NCBI GenBank assembly: GCA_024688685.1 | Contig: JAILDX010000008.1 | Location: 1 to 64,000, forward strand | Length of the DNA: 64,000 bases | Reading direction: 5' to 3' | From: Saccharofermentans sp. | Lineage (GTDB): Bacteria; Bacillota; Clostridia; Saccharofermentanales; Saccharofermentanaceae | Part shown: piece by piece, positions 48,643 to 57,288 of the stretch | Layout: each line of letters opens with the position of its first letter | Numbering within the stretch: position 1 is the stretch's first letter | The notes under the pieces: model-generated | What the model saw: the letters and a program-made list of their open reading frames with translations, nothing else | What the model was told of the DNA's origin: nothing | The model's database searches: none | Position numbers and translations under genes: made by a program

Positions 48643-49992
48643 TTATATTATCTTCTTTACCCATTTATATTTCCTATAATGAAGATAAACAGCCGGGAGC
48701 TTGATTATCTCATCAAGGTTGAGGATAAAATACACGACCAGTACAGGAAGATCCAGGACAAACGCACAGAGGGCTCCGATCGGAACGATAAAGAACCACA
48801 TGGTAATACCGTCACATATCATGCCGAACTTTGTATCCCCGCCTGCACTGAATATTCCTCCTATCGTCATCGTGTTGATCGATCTGCCCATTATGTAATA
48901 AGTACACATGACCATCATCCACACAAGATAATGTGCCGCTGTGTCAGTAAGATCAAAGATGGAAAGGATTCCGGGAATAAGGCCGAGGGAAGCGAAACCT
49001 ATGATAAGGCCGCTTATGATCGCCATCTTGCAGAGCCTGCTGCCGTATTCCTTAGCCTTCTCAAGATTGCCTGCTCCGAGTTCGTTGCCAACGAGGATAC
49101 TGCCGCCTGCCGCAAGCGCCCAGCCAAAACTTGAGATGAGATCTTTTACAGTAGTTATTACGGCATTGGCGGCAACGACATCATCACCCATATGTCCTAT
49201 TATTACTGTAACCATATTGAATCCAAGTCCCCAGCTCATAGAGTTGAGGAATACAGGAAGCGCATATTTGAAAAAGATCTTTGCGACCTTCTTTGTCGGG
49301 TGGAACATATACTTAAGCCTGAACTTGATCGTGCATCTCAAAGCAAACACCACGATGATTATCACCAGCGAGACGAAGCACGAGATCGACGTGCCGAGAG
49401 CGGCGCCGTTCGCACCCATAGGCTTGAAGCCGAGCAGTCCGTAGATGAATACCGCATTGAGTACGATGTTCATGAATACCATGATCCCGCTTACGACAGT
49501 GGTGGTCTTGACCATTTCGGCATTCTTCATGATTATCTCGATGACCTGGGCTAGTCCGTTAAACAGATATGAGAAAGCAACTATCCTCAGGTAATTTATT
49601 CCAATCCCTATCAGGACCGGGCTGTCCGTATACATACCCATGACAAGTCCGGGGGCAAAGAATGCCACCCCGAAGAAGATGAGATCGATCGGAACAGTGA
49701 GAAGCAGGACGAGTCCGAAAAGCTTCTCAATGGAATTCTTATCGCCGTCCCCCCAGAGCTGTGCCGCATAGAGACTCGTTCCCTGAACTACCGCGGAAAG
49801 GAACAGGTTGAAGATGAAAAAGAACTGTCCGGCAAGTGATATCGCGGACATGGAATCCTGTCCGATTATTCCGAGCATGATCGTATCGCACACCGGCATA
49901 AGAGCAAACATGAAGTTCTGCAGTGTGATGGGAATAACGATCTTTACAAGTCTCGAGATGAACTCTTTTTTGTCAAAGACTGACTGTGTCAT
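48643..49992 (-). CDS. MATE-family efflux transporter
   Basis: 449-residue, twelve-segment multidrug and toxin extrusion protein driven by Na+ or H+. The two repeated halves are visible, each with the IPITLQNF / ALPVFLNSMSWGLGF type entry and VGNELGAGN in the second half. It begins 4 bases before the rsmG stop (ATGA overlap), so it is the last gene of the rpmH-rsmG operon. Substrate unknown. The 250 bases between it and the sugar ABC ATPase gene contain no gene. Confidence 0.92.
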   Translation of the reverse strand: MTQSVFDKKEFISRLVKIVIPITLQNFMFALMPVCDTIMLGIIGQDSMSAISLAGQFFFIFNLFLSAVVQGTSLYAAQLWGDGDKNSIEKLFGLVLLLTVPIDLIFFGVAFFAPGLVMGMYTDSPVLIGIGINYLRIVAFSYLFNGLAQVIEIIMKNAEMVKTTTVVSGIMVFMNIVLNAVFIYGLLGFKPMGANGAALGTSISCFVSLVIIIVVFALRCTIKFRLKYMFHPTKKVAKIFFKYALPVFLNSMSWGLGFNMVTVIIGHMGDDVVAANAVITTVKDLISSFGWALAAGGSILVGNELGAGNLEKAKEYGSRLCKMAIISGLIIGFASLGLIPGILSIFDLTDTAAHYLVWMMVMCTYYIMGRSINTMTIGGIFSAGGDTKFGMICDGITMWFFIVPIGALCAFVLDLPVLVVYFILNLDEIIKLPAVYLHYRKYKWVKKII

Positions 49993-50828
49993 TTGATAGG
50001 TTCCTTTGATGGCTTGCCTGCCTGTCTCGGATATCCTGCCGGAGTCTCTTTTACCTTTCTGATGACAACTATAGTTCTGTCAGCATCAGTGCCCGGAAGC
50101 TGAAACTCCTTTACGGTCTCGATCTTTCCTCCGAGAATACCGATAGCTTTCTCTGCATCCTTGAGTTCTTCCTCCATCTTTCCCTTCATAGCGACGAAGC
50201 AGCCGCCCTTTCTTACAAAAGGAAGGCAGTATTCACACAGGACCGGAAGGTTGGCAACAGCTCTTGCAGTTGCTATGTCAAACTTCTCTCTGTACTTCTT
50301 ATCTTTTCCCGCATCTTCCGCACGGCTGTGAACAAACTTAACGTTCTCAAGTCCAAGCTCACGGCAGACATCCTCAAGGAATGCAAGTCTCTTTGCCAGT
50401 GAATCAAGAAGAGTAAGATCAAGATCCGGCTTGTTTATCCTGAGCGGGATACCCGGGAAGCCTGCACCTGTTCCGACATCGATCAGCGACACCTTTCTTC
50501 CCTTTATCTTTGACTGCTCCTCATCAACATATGAAGCGATGGTAAGAGAGTCTATAAAATGCTTCAGAGCAATGCCTTCATCATCAGTAATGGAGGTCAG
50601 GTTCATGACCTTGTTCTTCTCCTTGAGCATCTCGGCATACTTCCTGAAGCTCAGTATTGTCTCTGCAGAAAGGGGCACACAGACCTCGTCCTTGTTCTCA
50701 ACGAGGATCTCCTCAATATCACGTGGTTGTCCCAGATCCATCCTTTTGGGAAGACTCGCCTTTATCTTTGCGATATCGGCTTTTGTAAGCCTCTTGGGAT
50801 GTATCATCTTATCTTCGTTATTACTCAT
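49989..50828 (-). CDS. rsmG: 16S rRNA (guanine527-N7)-methyltransferase
   Basis: 279-residue SAM enzyme modifying G527 of 16S rRNA; loss gives low-level streptomycin resistance in other bacteria. Motif I is LIDVGTGAGFPGIPLRI, with LTLLDSLAKRLAFLEDVCREL and the CEYCLPFVRKGGCFVAMKG core. The ATG at 50828 has GGAGAAAAGG upstream and overlaps the mnmG stop by 8 bases; a longer frame upstream is just overlap with mnmG. The N-terminal 60 residues precede the usual domain and are less conserved. Confidence 0.94.
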   Translation of the reverse strand: MSNNEDKMIHPKRLTKADIAKIKASLPKRMDLGQPRDIEEILVENKDEVCVPLSAETILSFRKYAEMLKEKNKVMNLTSITDDEGIALKHFIDSLTIASYVDEEQSKIKGRKVSLIDVGTGAGFPGIPLRINKPDLDLTLLDSLAKRLAFLEDVCRELGLENVKFVHSRAEDAGKDKKYREKFDIATARAVANLPVLCEYCLPFVRKGGCFVAMKGKMEEELKDAEKAIGILGGKIETVKEFQLPGTDADRTIVVIRKVKETPAGYPRQAGKPSKEPIK

Positions 50829-52752
50829 TTCCTTTTCTCCTGTACTGCTCAAGATATACCATGAGCACTTCGCAGTCGGCCGGCGATACGCCCGATATCC
50901 TGGACGCCCTTCCGACATTCTCGGGTCTGATCTTTGAAAGCTTCTGCGTAGCCTCCAGACGCAGTCCCCTGATATTCTCATAATCGATATCTGCAGGTAT
51001 CACAGTTGACTCCAGTTTGCTGAATCTCTCTATCTTCTCAAGCTCCAGCTTCAGATATCCCTCATATTTAAGATCGGTCTCAACCAGCCTGATAACGGCC
51101 ACATCCAGCGGTTTCCTGTCAGGATCCACAAGCGTCAGGACTTCATAAGTCACCCCCGGTCTCTTTATCAGATCGGCAAGCGACACACCCGATTTCGGGC
51201 ACTCGTTGCCGCAGGACTCCAGTATCTCCTTCAGCGTCTCCGTGGGGCCGATATGTGTATTCTTCAGTCTGGCCTTCTCTTTCTCCGCATCAGATATCTT
51301 TTTCTCAAACAGAGCAAATCTCTCATCACTGACAAGACCTATCTTGTGACCTGAGGGCGTAAGCCTGATATCAGCGTTGTCCTGCCTCAGGAACAGTCTG
51401 TATTCAGCTCGTGAAGTCATCATGCGGTAGGGCTCGTTCGTTCCCTTCGTAACGAGGTCATCGATCAGGACTCCTATATATCCCATCGATCTGTCGATCA
51501 CGAAAGACTCTCTTCCCAGAACCTTAAGTGCGGCATTGATGCCTGCTACTATTCCCTGGCCTGCAGCCTCCTCATAACCTGATGAACCGTTTATCTGACC
51601 CGCCGTATAGAGTCCTGAAACAATCTTGGATTCCAGCGTCGGGCGGAGTGTCGTCGAATCGATCAGATCGTATTCGATCGCATAGGCACTTCTCTGGATA
51701 ACCGCTTTGGAAAGACCGGGAAGAGATCTTACCATCCTGATCTGTATCTCTTCAGGAAGGCTCGTCGAGAAGCCCTGCAGATACATCTCATTTGTATCCT
51801 TACCCATGGGCTCGATAAAGATCTGGTGTCTGTCCTTATCTGCAAATCTCGCAAACTTGTCTTCGATCGACGGACAGTATCTCGGTCCTATACCCTTTAT
51901 CACTCCGCTGTAGAGCGGGGATCTGTTCATATTACCCTTGATGACATTCTTCGTCTCTTCCGTTGTCCATACAGACCAGCACGGGATCTGTTCCTGAGGG
52001 ACCTTGTATCCGCGCATCTCGTTATCGAAAGAGAACGGAGGGCAGTCACACTCTCCGTCCTGCCTTGTCATCTCGTCTGTATTGATACTCCTGCTGTTGA
52101 CACGAACAGGAGTTCCCGTCTTGAACCTCAGGATGGGTATATTGAGCTTTGCAAGAGATGACGACAGTCCTTCCGATCTCGGAAGGCCGTCAGGTCCGGA
52201 TTCAACAATGACCTCACCCCTGATCGTCCTTGCTTCCATATATGTTCCCGAGCAAATAACAATGGCCTTTGCCTCATATATTCCAAGGCCTTCGGTCATT
52301 ACTCCGCTGACCTCTTTCTCACCGTCATCAGTGAGGAGTTCAGTAATATGCGCCTGTCTTATATCAAGGTTATCAGTATTCTCGAGGAGTTTCTTCATCT
52401 CTACGGAATACCTGCTCCTGTCCATCTGAGCTCTGGGAGAGAACACTGCAGGTCCTTTTGACCTGTTGAGCATCCTTGTCTGGATCGCACATTTATCTGC
52501 GACCTTTCCCATGACTCCGCCAAGCGCATCTATCTCTCTGACGATCTGCCCCTTCGCAGTTCCTCCGATGCTGGGATTGCACGGAAGATTTGCGAGGCTG
52601 TCGAGATGAAGCGTAAAGAGGATCGTCTTCAGTCCGAGATGAGCGCATGCTGCAGCCGCCTCGCAGCCGGCATGCCCGGCACCTACGACGGCAACATCAT
52701 AAGCTCCGGCCTCATAGCTCAGATCTAATGCTTTTGCTTCACTAAGTCTCAT
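50821..52752 (-). CDS. mnmG: tRNA uridine-34 cmnm5 modification enzyme MnmG (GidA)
   Basis: 643-residue FAD/NADH protein that with MnmE installs carboxymethylaminomethyl at wobble U34. It has the FAD-binding VVGAGHAGCEAA near 23-34, LPCNPSIGGTAKGQ, GYEEAAGQGIVAGINAAL and the C-terminal helical MnmE-contact domain. Length is typical. It starts at the stop of mnmE with no gap. Confidence 0.96.
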   Translation of the reverse strand: MRLSEAKALDLSYEAGAYDVAVVGAGHAGCEAAAACAHLGLKTILFTLHLDSLANLPCNPSIGGTAKGQIVREIDALGGVMGKVADKCAIQTRMLNRSKGPAVFSPRAQMDRSRYSVEMKKLLENTDNLDIRQAHITELLTDDGEKEVSGVMTEGLGIYEAKAIVICSGTYMEARTIRGEVIVESGPDGLPRSEGLSSSLAKLNIPILRFKTGTPVRVNSRSINTDEMTRQDGECDCPPFSFDNEMRGYKVPQEQIPCWSVWTTEETKNVIKGNMNRSPLYSGVIKGIGPRYCPSIEDKFARFADKDRHQIFIEPMGKDTNEMYLQGFSTSLPEEIQIRMVRSLPGLSKAVIQRSAYAIEYDLIDSTTLRPTLESKIVSGLYTAGQINGSSGYEEAAGQGIVAGINAALKVLGRESFVIDRSMGYIGVLIDDLVTKGTNEPYRMMTSRAEYRLFLRQDNADIRLTPSGHKIGLVSDERFALFEKKISDAEKEKARLKNTHIGPTETLKEILESCGNECPKSGVSLADLIKRPGVTYEVLTLVDPDRKPLDVAVIRLVETDLKYEGYLKLELEKIERFSKLESTVIPADIDYENIRGLRLEATQKLSKIRPENVGRASRISGVSPADCEVLMVYLEQYRRKGNE

Positions 52753-54177
52753 TTATTTACCTATACAGAATCTGTCAAATATTGTCTTTGCAAGATCTGC
52801 AGATACAGTCTTGCCTGATATCTCACCCGTCTTGTCGAGAGCCGCTCTCACGATCGACGAAACAACATCGAGTCCTTCTCCCTTATCAAGAGCCGTGACT
52901 GCTGTTCTCAGTATACCGAGAGCACTGTCGAGTGTCTCATAATGACGTCTGTTCGTTATCACCAGCCCGCCGTCAGATACACCCGCATTATCGTAATGCG
53001 CCTTGATCGCTTTGCGCACTTCTTCTACATTTGTCCCGTCCGAAGCCGATATCGGGATAAACGATGAGGCTCCGTATCTCCTGCCGATCTCTCTTATCTC
53101 CTCCTCACCGGGATTGGAACCCAGATCAGATTTGTTGAAAAGAACTATCAGCTCAGCATCTTCTCTTATCTTTGCCCTTACATCGTGGAGCTGGTCTGAT
53201 ACCTGCTTAACGGTAGTATCAGGCGAAACCAGATAGAACACGATATCAGATTTTCCGTATTCCCTTATAGCTCTCTCAACGCCGAGGGCTTCTATTCTGT
53301 CGCTGCTCTTTGTGATGCCTGCAGTATCCGTAAGAATGACAGGAACTCCATAAATATCACATACGGCTTCGATCGTATCAGTCGTCGTTCCTGATATATC
53401 CGTGACGATCGATCTGTCATAACCTGCTATCGAGTTTAGAAGCGTGCTCTTTCCGCTGTTCGGAATGCCTGTAAAGGACACCTTCATCTTCTCTGAAAGC
53501 ATTCTTCCCTTGCGGTATGAAAGGACGATCCTCTCAAGTTCGGCAACCGAATCATTCAGGATTCCGGATACCTTTACTCTTGTATCGTCATCAGGAGAAT
53601 CATCGTCATCGAAATCAACGGCCATCTCGATCATTGCCATCATCTCATAGAGATCATTCTCTATCTTATCGGTTCTCTTTGCCAGAGCACCTTCTGAGAT
53701 GATATTTGCCGCCCTTAGTTCCTCACTGGAATCAGATGCGATTATGTCCATTACTGCTTCAGCAGATGACAGGCTCATCTTGCCGTTCATAAACGCTGTT
53801 TTTGTAAACTCACCGGGACCTGCAGCCCTTATACCAAGCCTGTAGAGAATATCAAGGATCTCCTTCTTTACCTCCGGAGAACCGTGACATGATATCTCCA
53901 CCATCTCATCACCCGTATAGGAGAATGGCGCTTCAAATCTTGTTATTACGACCTTATCTACTGATACTCCGGTATCGGGGTCTCTAAGATCAGCAAAGCA
54001 GCACGTGTATCCCGGGAGCTCTGATACTTTCCCATAACCGCCGCTGCTTCTGATTATCTTTACTGATCTGTCGATCGACTTCGCTGCACCGTTCCCGGAT
54101 ATACGGATAACGGCGATCCCCGATGTGCCGGCCGGAGTGGATACGGCACAAAACAGTTCGTCCGCTGAGCCGGTCAT
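52753..54177 (-). CDS. mnmE: tRNA modification GTPase MnmE
   Basis: 474-residue partner of MnmG. The N-terminal formyl-THF-binding domain has SAAEAVMDIIAS and SCHGSPEVKKEIL. The inserted G domain has GIPNSGKSTLLNS, TDISGTTTDTIE, DTAGI and FNKSDL. The C-terminal CIGK is the hallmark Cys motif. I used the ATG at 54177 overlapping the khpB stop as TGATG; a GTG one codon earlier is possible. No clear ribosome binding site is visible, consistent with coupling. Confidence 0.95.
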   Translation of the reverse strand: MTGSADELFCAVSTPAGTSGIAVIRISGNGAAKSIDRSVKIIRSSGGYGKVSELPGYTCCFADLRDPDTGVSVDKVVITRFEAPFSYTGDEMVEISCHGSPEVKKEILDILYRLGIRAAGPGEFTKTAFMNGKMSLSSAEAVMDIIASDSSEELRAANIISEGALAKRTDKIENDLYEMMAMIEMAVDFDDDDSPDDDTRVKVSGILNDSVAELERIVLSYRKGRMLSEKMKVSFTGIPNSGKSTLLNSIAGYDRSIVTDISGTTTDTIEAVCDIYGVPVILTDTAGITKSSDRIEALGVERAIREYGKSDIVFYLVSPDTTVKQVSDQLHDVRAKIREDAELIVLFNKSDLGSNPGEEEIREIGRRYGASSFIPISASDGTNVEEVRKAIKAHYDNAGVSDGGLVITNRRHYETLDSALGILRTAVTALDKGEGLDVVSSIVRAALDKTGEISGKTVSADLAKTIFDRFCIGK

Positions 54178-54878
54178 CACACAGGAGTTACAACAATATG
54201 CCTGTTGGGCTCTGTACCCTCGCTGTGGGTAGTAACGCCCTCGAAATCCTGGAGGTAAGCATGAACAAGCCTTCTCTGTGCAGGATTCATGGGTTCCATA
54301 TCCACCTTTCTTCCGGTACGTACAGCTCTGCTTGCAGCTTTGCCTGCGAGGTTCTTAAGAACCTGCTCCCTGTGCTTCTTGTAGCCGCCGACATCAAGAT
54401 GAACATGTACTCTCTCGTCGCTGTGCTTGTTAGCGATGAGGTTTGTCATATATGAGATCGCATCAAGTGTCTCACCGTGACGTCCGATAGCTGAAGCACA
54501 GTCAGAACCTGTTACTGAAATGTAGATAGTATCATCTTCCCTGTAGGAATCCATATTGCCGTGAATGCCGATGCCTGAAAGGACCTCTGCAACAAAGTTA
54601 ACTGCAGCATCCTCAGCCTCTGTAGCTGTATCGCCTTCGAAACTCTCATCGTCACCGTAATATGTGTCGTCGTCAGAATCATCACTGCTTGCAATGGGCT
54701 GCTCCTTATCGATAAGAGTAACCTTTACCTCAGCATCCTTCTTGCCTACACCGAGGAAACCTGCAGAGGGCTCCTGAATGACTTCAATATTGACCTGGTC
54801 CTTTGTTGCACCAAGCTCCTTCAATGCTGCCTTTACCGATTCTTCAACACTTTCTGCTGTCTTTGTTACTGTTGTCAT
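54177..54878 (-). CDS. khpB: RNA-binding protein KhpB / Jag
   Basis: 233-residue RNA chaperone-type regulator. The N-terminal Jag domain (about 5-50) is followed by an acidic linker (EDAAVNFVAEV start of KH-II). The KH-II domain spans about 95-165 (GSDCASAIGRHGETLDAISY) and the R3H domain about 165-230 (ARAV...MNPAQRRLVHAYLQ). It binds RNA with KhpA and affects cell division and elongation in related bacteria. It sits in the usual yidC-jag-mnmE order. Confidence 0.93.
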   Translation of the reverse strand: MTTVTKTAESVEESVKAALKELGATKDQVNIEVIQEPSAGFLGVGKKDAEVKVTLIDKEQPIASSDDSDDDTYYGDDESFEGDTATEAEDAAVNFVAEVLSGIGIHGNMDSYREDDTIYISVTGSDCASAIGRHGETLDAISYMTNLIANKHSDERVHVHLDVGGYKKHREQVLKNLAGKAASRAVRTGRKVDMEPMNPAQRRLVHAYLQDFEGVTTHSEGTEPNRHIVVTPV

Positions 54879-54910
54879 ATTGATATAAGCCTCCGTGCTT
54901 AATAATAGTC

Positions 54911-55948
54911 TTACTTCTTTTTCTTGTTCTTCTTGCCGCTCTTGGGCTGCTCTTCAGCGGATTCTTCCTTCGACTTCTTCTTGAAGATGGCTTCCTTCTT
55001 TGCCTCTATCTCTGCTTTCTTCTGCTCGTAAGGCTTTGTGAAGAGCACATAAACGAGAAGCTGTGTAAGGATACCCATGATACCGCCGATGATCCAGTAA
55101 AGACCCATCGCTGCAGGCATGGTAAATGTTGTAACGAGCATGATGAGAGGCATTGTCCAGTTCATCATCTTCATTGTCATTTCTGTAGAAGTGTTCTCCT
55201 GAACCTGACCTTCTCTTGCAGGGTTGTTCTTAGCTCTCTGCTTTGCTTCCTGCTCCTGCTTGTATCCGGGCTTCAGGAGCTTTGCAAACTGCATGGAGAA
55301 AACCTGTGTCAGGACTACGAGGATCGGGAACATCAGAAGGGGCAGATATACCTTGGGTTCTGCAATGATCTGTGCAGGATTGAATGAAGGTACCATCGTG
55401 AGATCGATGCCGAGGAAATGGAGATCCAGGAGCTGATCCAGTGCGATATAACCCTTGCTGATACACTGATTAAGAAACTCACCGTTATTGTTGAGAGCAC
55501 TGACAAGACCGATATGGATTTTCTCCGAAACAGCTCCGCTGAAGATGTTCATCTTCTCGCCAAGCTCGATCATGCTTGCAACGTTCTCGTTGGGAACCTG
55601 TGAAAGATAGATCAAAGGTCCGCTGACGATCCTGTAGATGGGCCAGATAAAGAACAGCTGAAGGAAAGGCAAAAGGCAGCCGGAAAGGCCCATCGCGCCA
55701 TTCTCCTGCTGCATCTTCATCATCTCTTCCTGAAGCTTCTGCTTATCGTCACCATACTTACGCTGCAGCTCTGCCTGCTTACTGGACAAAGCCTGCATCT
55801 TGATCATGGACTTCTGGGACCTGATGTTAAGCGGGATCAGGAGTCCCCTGATAAGAACGGTCAAAGCAATAATAGCAATACCGTAGTTGCCGAAAAAATC
55901 GTAAAATACTCTGGTTATCCAACCGAAAAGACTGTAAAGTAGGTCCAT
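54911..55948 (-). CDS. yidC: membrane protein insertase YidC
   Basis: 345-residue Oxa1/YidC insertase for membrane proteins, Gram-positive short type. The first helix is near the N-terminus (FGNYGIAIIALTVLIRGLLIPL), with the hydrophilic-groove Arg in it. The coiled loop SKQAELQRKYGDDKQKLQEE follows, then TM segments near 90-120, 195-220, 265-290, 295-320 and a Lys-rich ribosome-binding tail. It lacks a lipoprotein signal cysteine, unlike SpoIIIJ. The 70-residue loop before the second core helix is longer than usual. Confidence 0.94.
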   Translation of the reverse strand: MDLLYSLFGWITRVFYDFFGNYGIAIIALTVLIRGLLIPLNIRSQKSMIKMQALSSKQAELQRKYGDDKQKLQEEMMKMQQENGAMGLSGCLLPFLQLFFIWPIYRIVSGPLIYLSQVPNENVASMIELGEKMNIFSGAVSEKIHIGLVSALNNNGEFLNQCISKGYIALDQLLDLHFLGIDLTMVPSFNPAQIIAEPKVYLPLLMFPILVVLTQVFSMQFAKLLKPGYKQEQEAKQRAKNNPAREGQVQENTSTEMTMKMMNWTMPLIMLVTTFTMPAAMGLYWIIGGIMGILTQLLVYVLFTKPYEQKKAEIEAKKEAIFKKKSKEESAEEQPKSGKKNKKKK

Positions 55949-55966
55949 TATGTCTTCCTGTTACTG

Positions 55967-56179
55967 TTATTTGACGGGATCATATCCGCCTTTTGAGAAT
56001 GGATTGCACCGCAGAATTCTCCAGATACCCAAAGCCAGTCCCTTGATAACGCCATATTTCTCAAGTGCATCGATCATGTACTGAGAACATGTCGGAAGGT
56101 ATTTGCAGTGGTTACCGATTCCGGGAGAGATATATTTCTGATATCCCCTGATCAGTTTTATCAGAGCTTTCTTAATCAT
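55967..56179 (-). CDS. yidD: membrane insertion factor YidD
   Basis: 70-residue protein with [20 protein letters not shown] and [19 protein letters not shown], then [20 protein letters not shown]. YidD assists YidC-dependent insertion. It overlaps rnpA as ATGA. Confidence 0.95.
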   Translation of the reverse strand: MIKKALIKLIRGYQKYISPGIGNHCKYLPTCSQYMIDALEKYGVIKGLALGIWRILRCNPFSKGGYDPVK

Positions 56180-56556
56180 CCCTGTTCCCTGTCTTTAAGC
56201 AATCCGAGCCGCGTCAGATTCAAAACCATATCCTTGGAGATCTCTTGGAAAGACGGAACCTCATCAGTGTTCCTTAACGTGAAAACAAGATCATTACCAA
56301 AAGGAATACCGCTTTCTATCAAACGGTACGACTCCCTCATGAGTCTTCTTGCTCTGTTGCGGCCAACCGCTCCGAGCTGTTTTTTGTTTGCACAGAATCC
56401 CACTCTGACCAAGTCTTCGGGGATCCGTGTAAGATTGTGCTTCAGTCCCGCCGGGCGTCTGTAACAATGGACTGTCAGATATCGTCCGGTACTGAACTTT
56501 CCACGCTTGTAGACCCTGGAAAATTCGTAGTTAAATCTCAGCGGGACAGACTGCAC
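56176..56556 (-). CDS. rnpA: ribonuclease P protein component
   Basis: 126-residue protein subunit of RNase P in 5' tRNA maturation. It has [20 protein letters not shown], then [29 protein letters not shown] (RNR motif). The open frame extends 60 bases upstream to a TTG at 56616, overlapping rpmH by 44 bases. I prefer the GTG at 56556, which gives the normal length, though its ribosome binding site is weak. Confidence 0.9.
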   Translation of the reverse strand: MQSVPLRFNYEFSRVYKRGKFSTGRYLTVHCYRRPAGLKHNLTRIPEDLVRVGFCANKKQLGAVGRNRARRLMRESYRLIESGIPFGNDLVFTLRNTDEVPSFQEISKDMVLNLTRLGLLKDREQG

Positions 56557-56572
56557 GCTTAACCCGGGATGA

Positions 56573-56707
56573 TCAGGCAGCGAGCTGCTTTCTTCCCTTA
56601 AGTCTTCTCCTTGCAAGAACCTTTCTTCCGTTTGAAGTGCTCATTCTTGCACGGAAACCGTGAACCTTAGATCTCTGTCTCTTCTTAGGCTGAAATGTCA
56701 TCTTCAT
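56573..56707 (-). CDS. rpmH: 50S ribosomal protein L34
   Basis: 44-residue L34, [20 protein letters not shown] at the start and [16 protein letters not shown] at the end, the latter near-invariant in bacteria. GGAGG is upstream of the ATG at 56707. It is transcribed from the perfect consensus promoter at 56771-56799. Confidence 0.97.
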   Translation of the reverse strand: MKMTFQPKKRQRSKVHGFRARMSTSNGRKVLARRRLKGRKQLAA

Positions 56708-56759
56708 AGCCTTTATCCTCCATTCATATCCCTATAAAAGGGCATAGTTATAAACATAA

Positions 56760-56799
56760 TTAGCCCCAAAATTATAATGTCCCGGGGCTAATGTGTCAA
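56760..56799 (-). promoter_or_regulatory. consensus promoter of the rpmH operon, with a flanking inverted repeat
   Basis: On the minus strand TTGACA (56794-56799), exactly 17 bases, TATAAT (56771-56776): a perfect sigma-A promoter. TTAGCCCC (56784-56791) and GGGGCTAA (56760-56767) form an inverted repeat around the -10 box. The repeat can also act as a hairpin terminator for the upstream 56821 gene, though only short T-runs follow. Confidence 0.85.
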
Positions 56800-56820
56800 G
56801 CGGATTATTCTCGGCGCTTA

Positions 56821-57231
56821 TCAGATGATAACGTGGCTTGCAGCAGAGAGCCATATTCCGAGCATGGATAAGAGCGTAGTGAAAACTCCCATTCCTATTA
56901 TGCCCAAGAGGAAAAGTATAATGATGAGCAGCGCGAAAGCGGAGAGCACTATGCCTATGATGGAACTGATCAGTCCTACCTTGCGGATATTGTCGTCATA
57001 ACCCTTTTTCTTTGCCTGCTGTGCAAGAATAAGACCTGCTATAGCAAAAGCCAGCGAAATTGTTCCCGAAAAGCCTCCGACAATACTGAGGAGACCAAAT
57101 ACAAGCGACAGAGTTGCCTCGCTCTCGGCTGCCGTCTCAGTCTGCTTGCTCTTGTTAACTGCTGCTGAACTGTCCAGGATCTTGGATGCATCTACTGAAT
57201 CCACTTTTTCCGTTCTTCCTTCTTCTGCCAT
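56821..57231 (-). CDS. small membrane protein, DUF4190-like
   Basis: 136-residue protein. The N-terminal 38 residues are charged and cytoplasmic, then ATLSLVFGLLSIVGGFSGTISLAFAIAGLI spans one to two membrane segments (split by G-rich turns), and GLISSIIGIVLSAFALLIIILFLLGIIGMG spans another. The layout with the QQAKKKG linker between pairs resembles DUF4190 proteins. Function unknown. AGGTAG precedes the ATG, with a perfect ATTACATGTAAT palindrome (57249-57260) just upstream. It lies between the two-component genes and rpmH, where dnaA would be expected in many Firmicutes. Confidence 0.75.
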   Translation of the reverse strand: MAEEGRTEKVDSVDASKILDSSAAVNKSKQTETAAESEATLSLVFGLLSIVGGFSGTISLAFAIAGLILAQQAKKKGYDDNIRKVGLISSIIGIVLSAFALLIIILFLLGIIGMGVFTTLLSMLGIWLSAASHVII

Positions 57232-57288
57232 GTCTTTCTACCTCCCTTATTACATGTAATGATATTCTACTTCACCAGATTGGCGTGG

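Noticed and set aside
50828-50981. Longer RsmG starting upstream at 50981
   Set aside because: Those 51 codons overlap mnmG in another frame and lack a ribosome binding site; the ATG at 50828 has one.
56708-57288. Replication origin (oriC) with DnaA boxes
   Set aside because: No TTATNCACA-type cluster and no dnaA; the A+T-rich part is explained by promoter and terminator.
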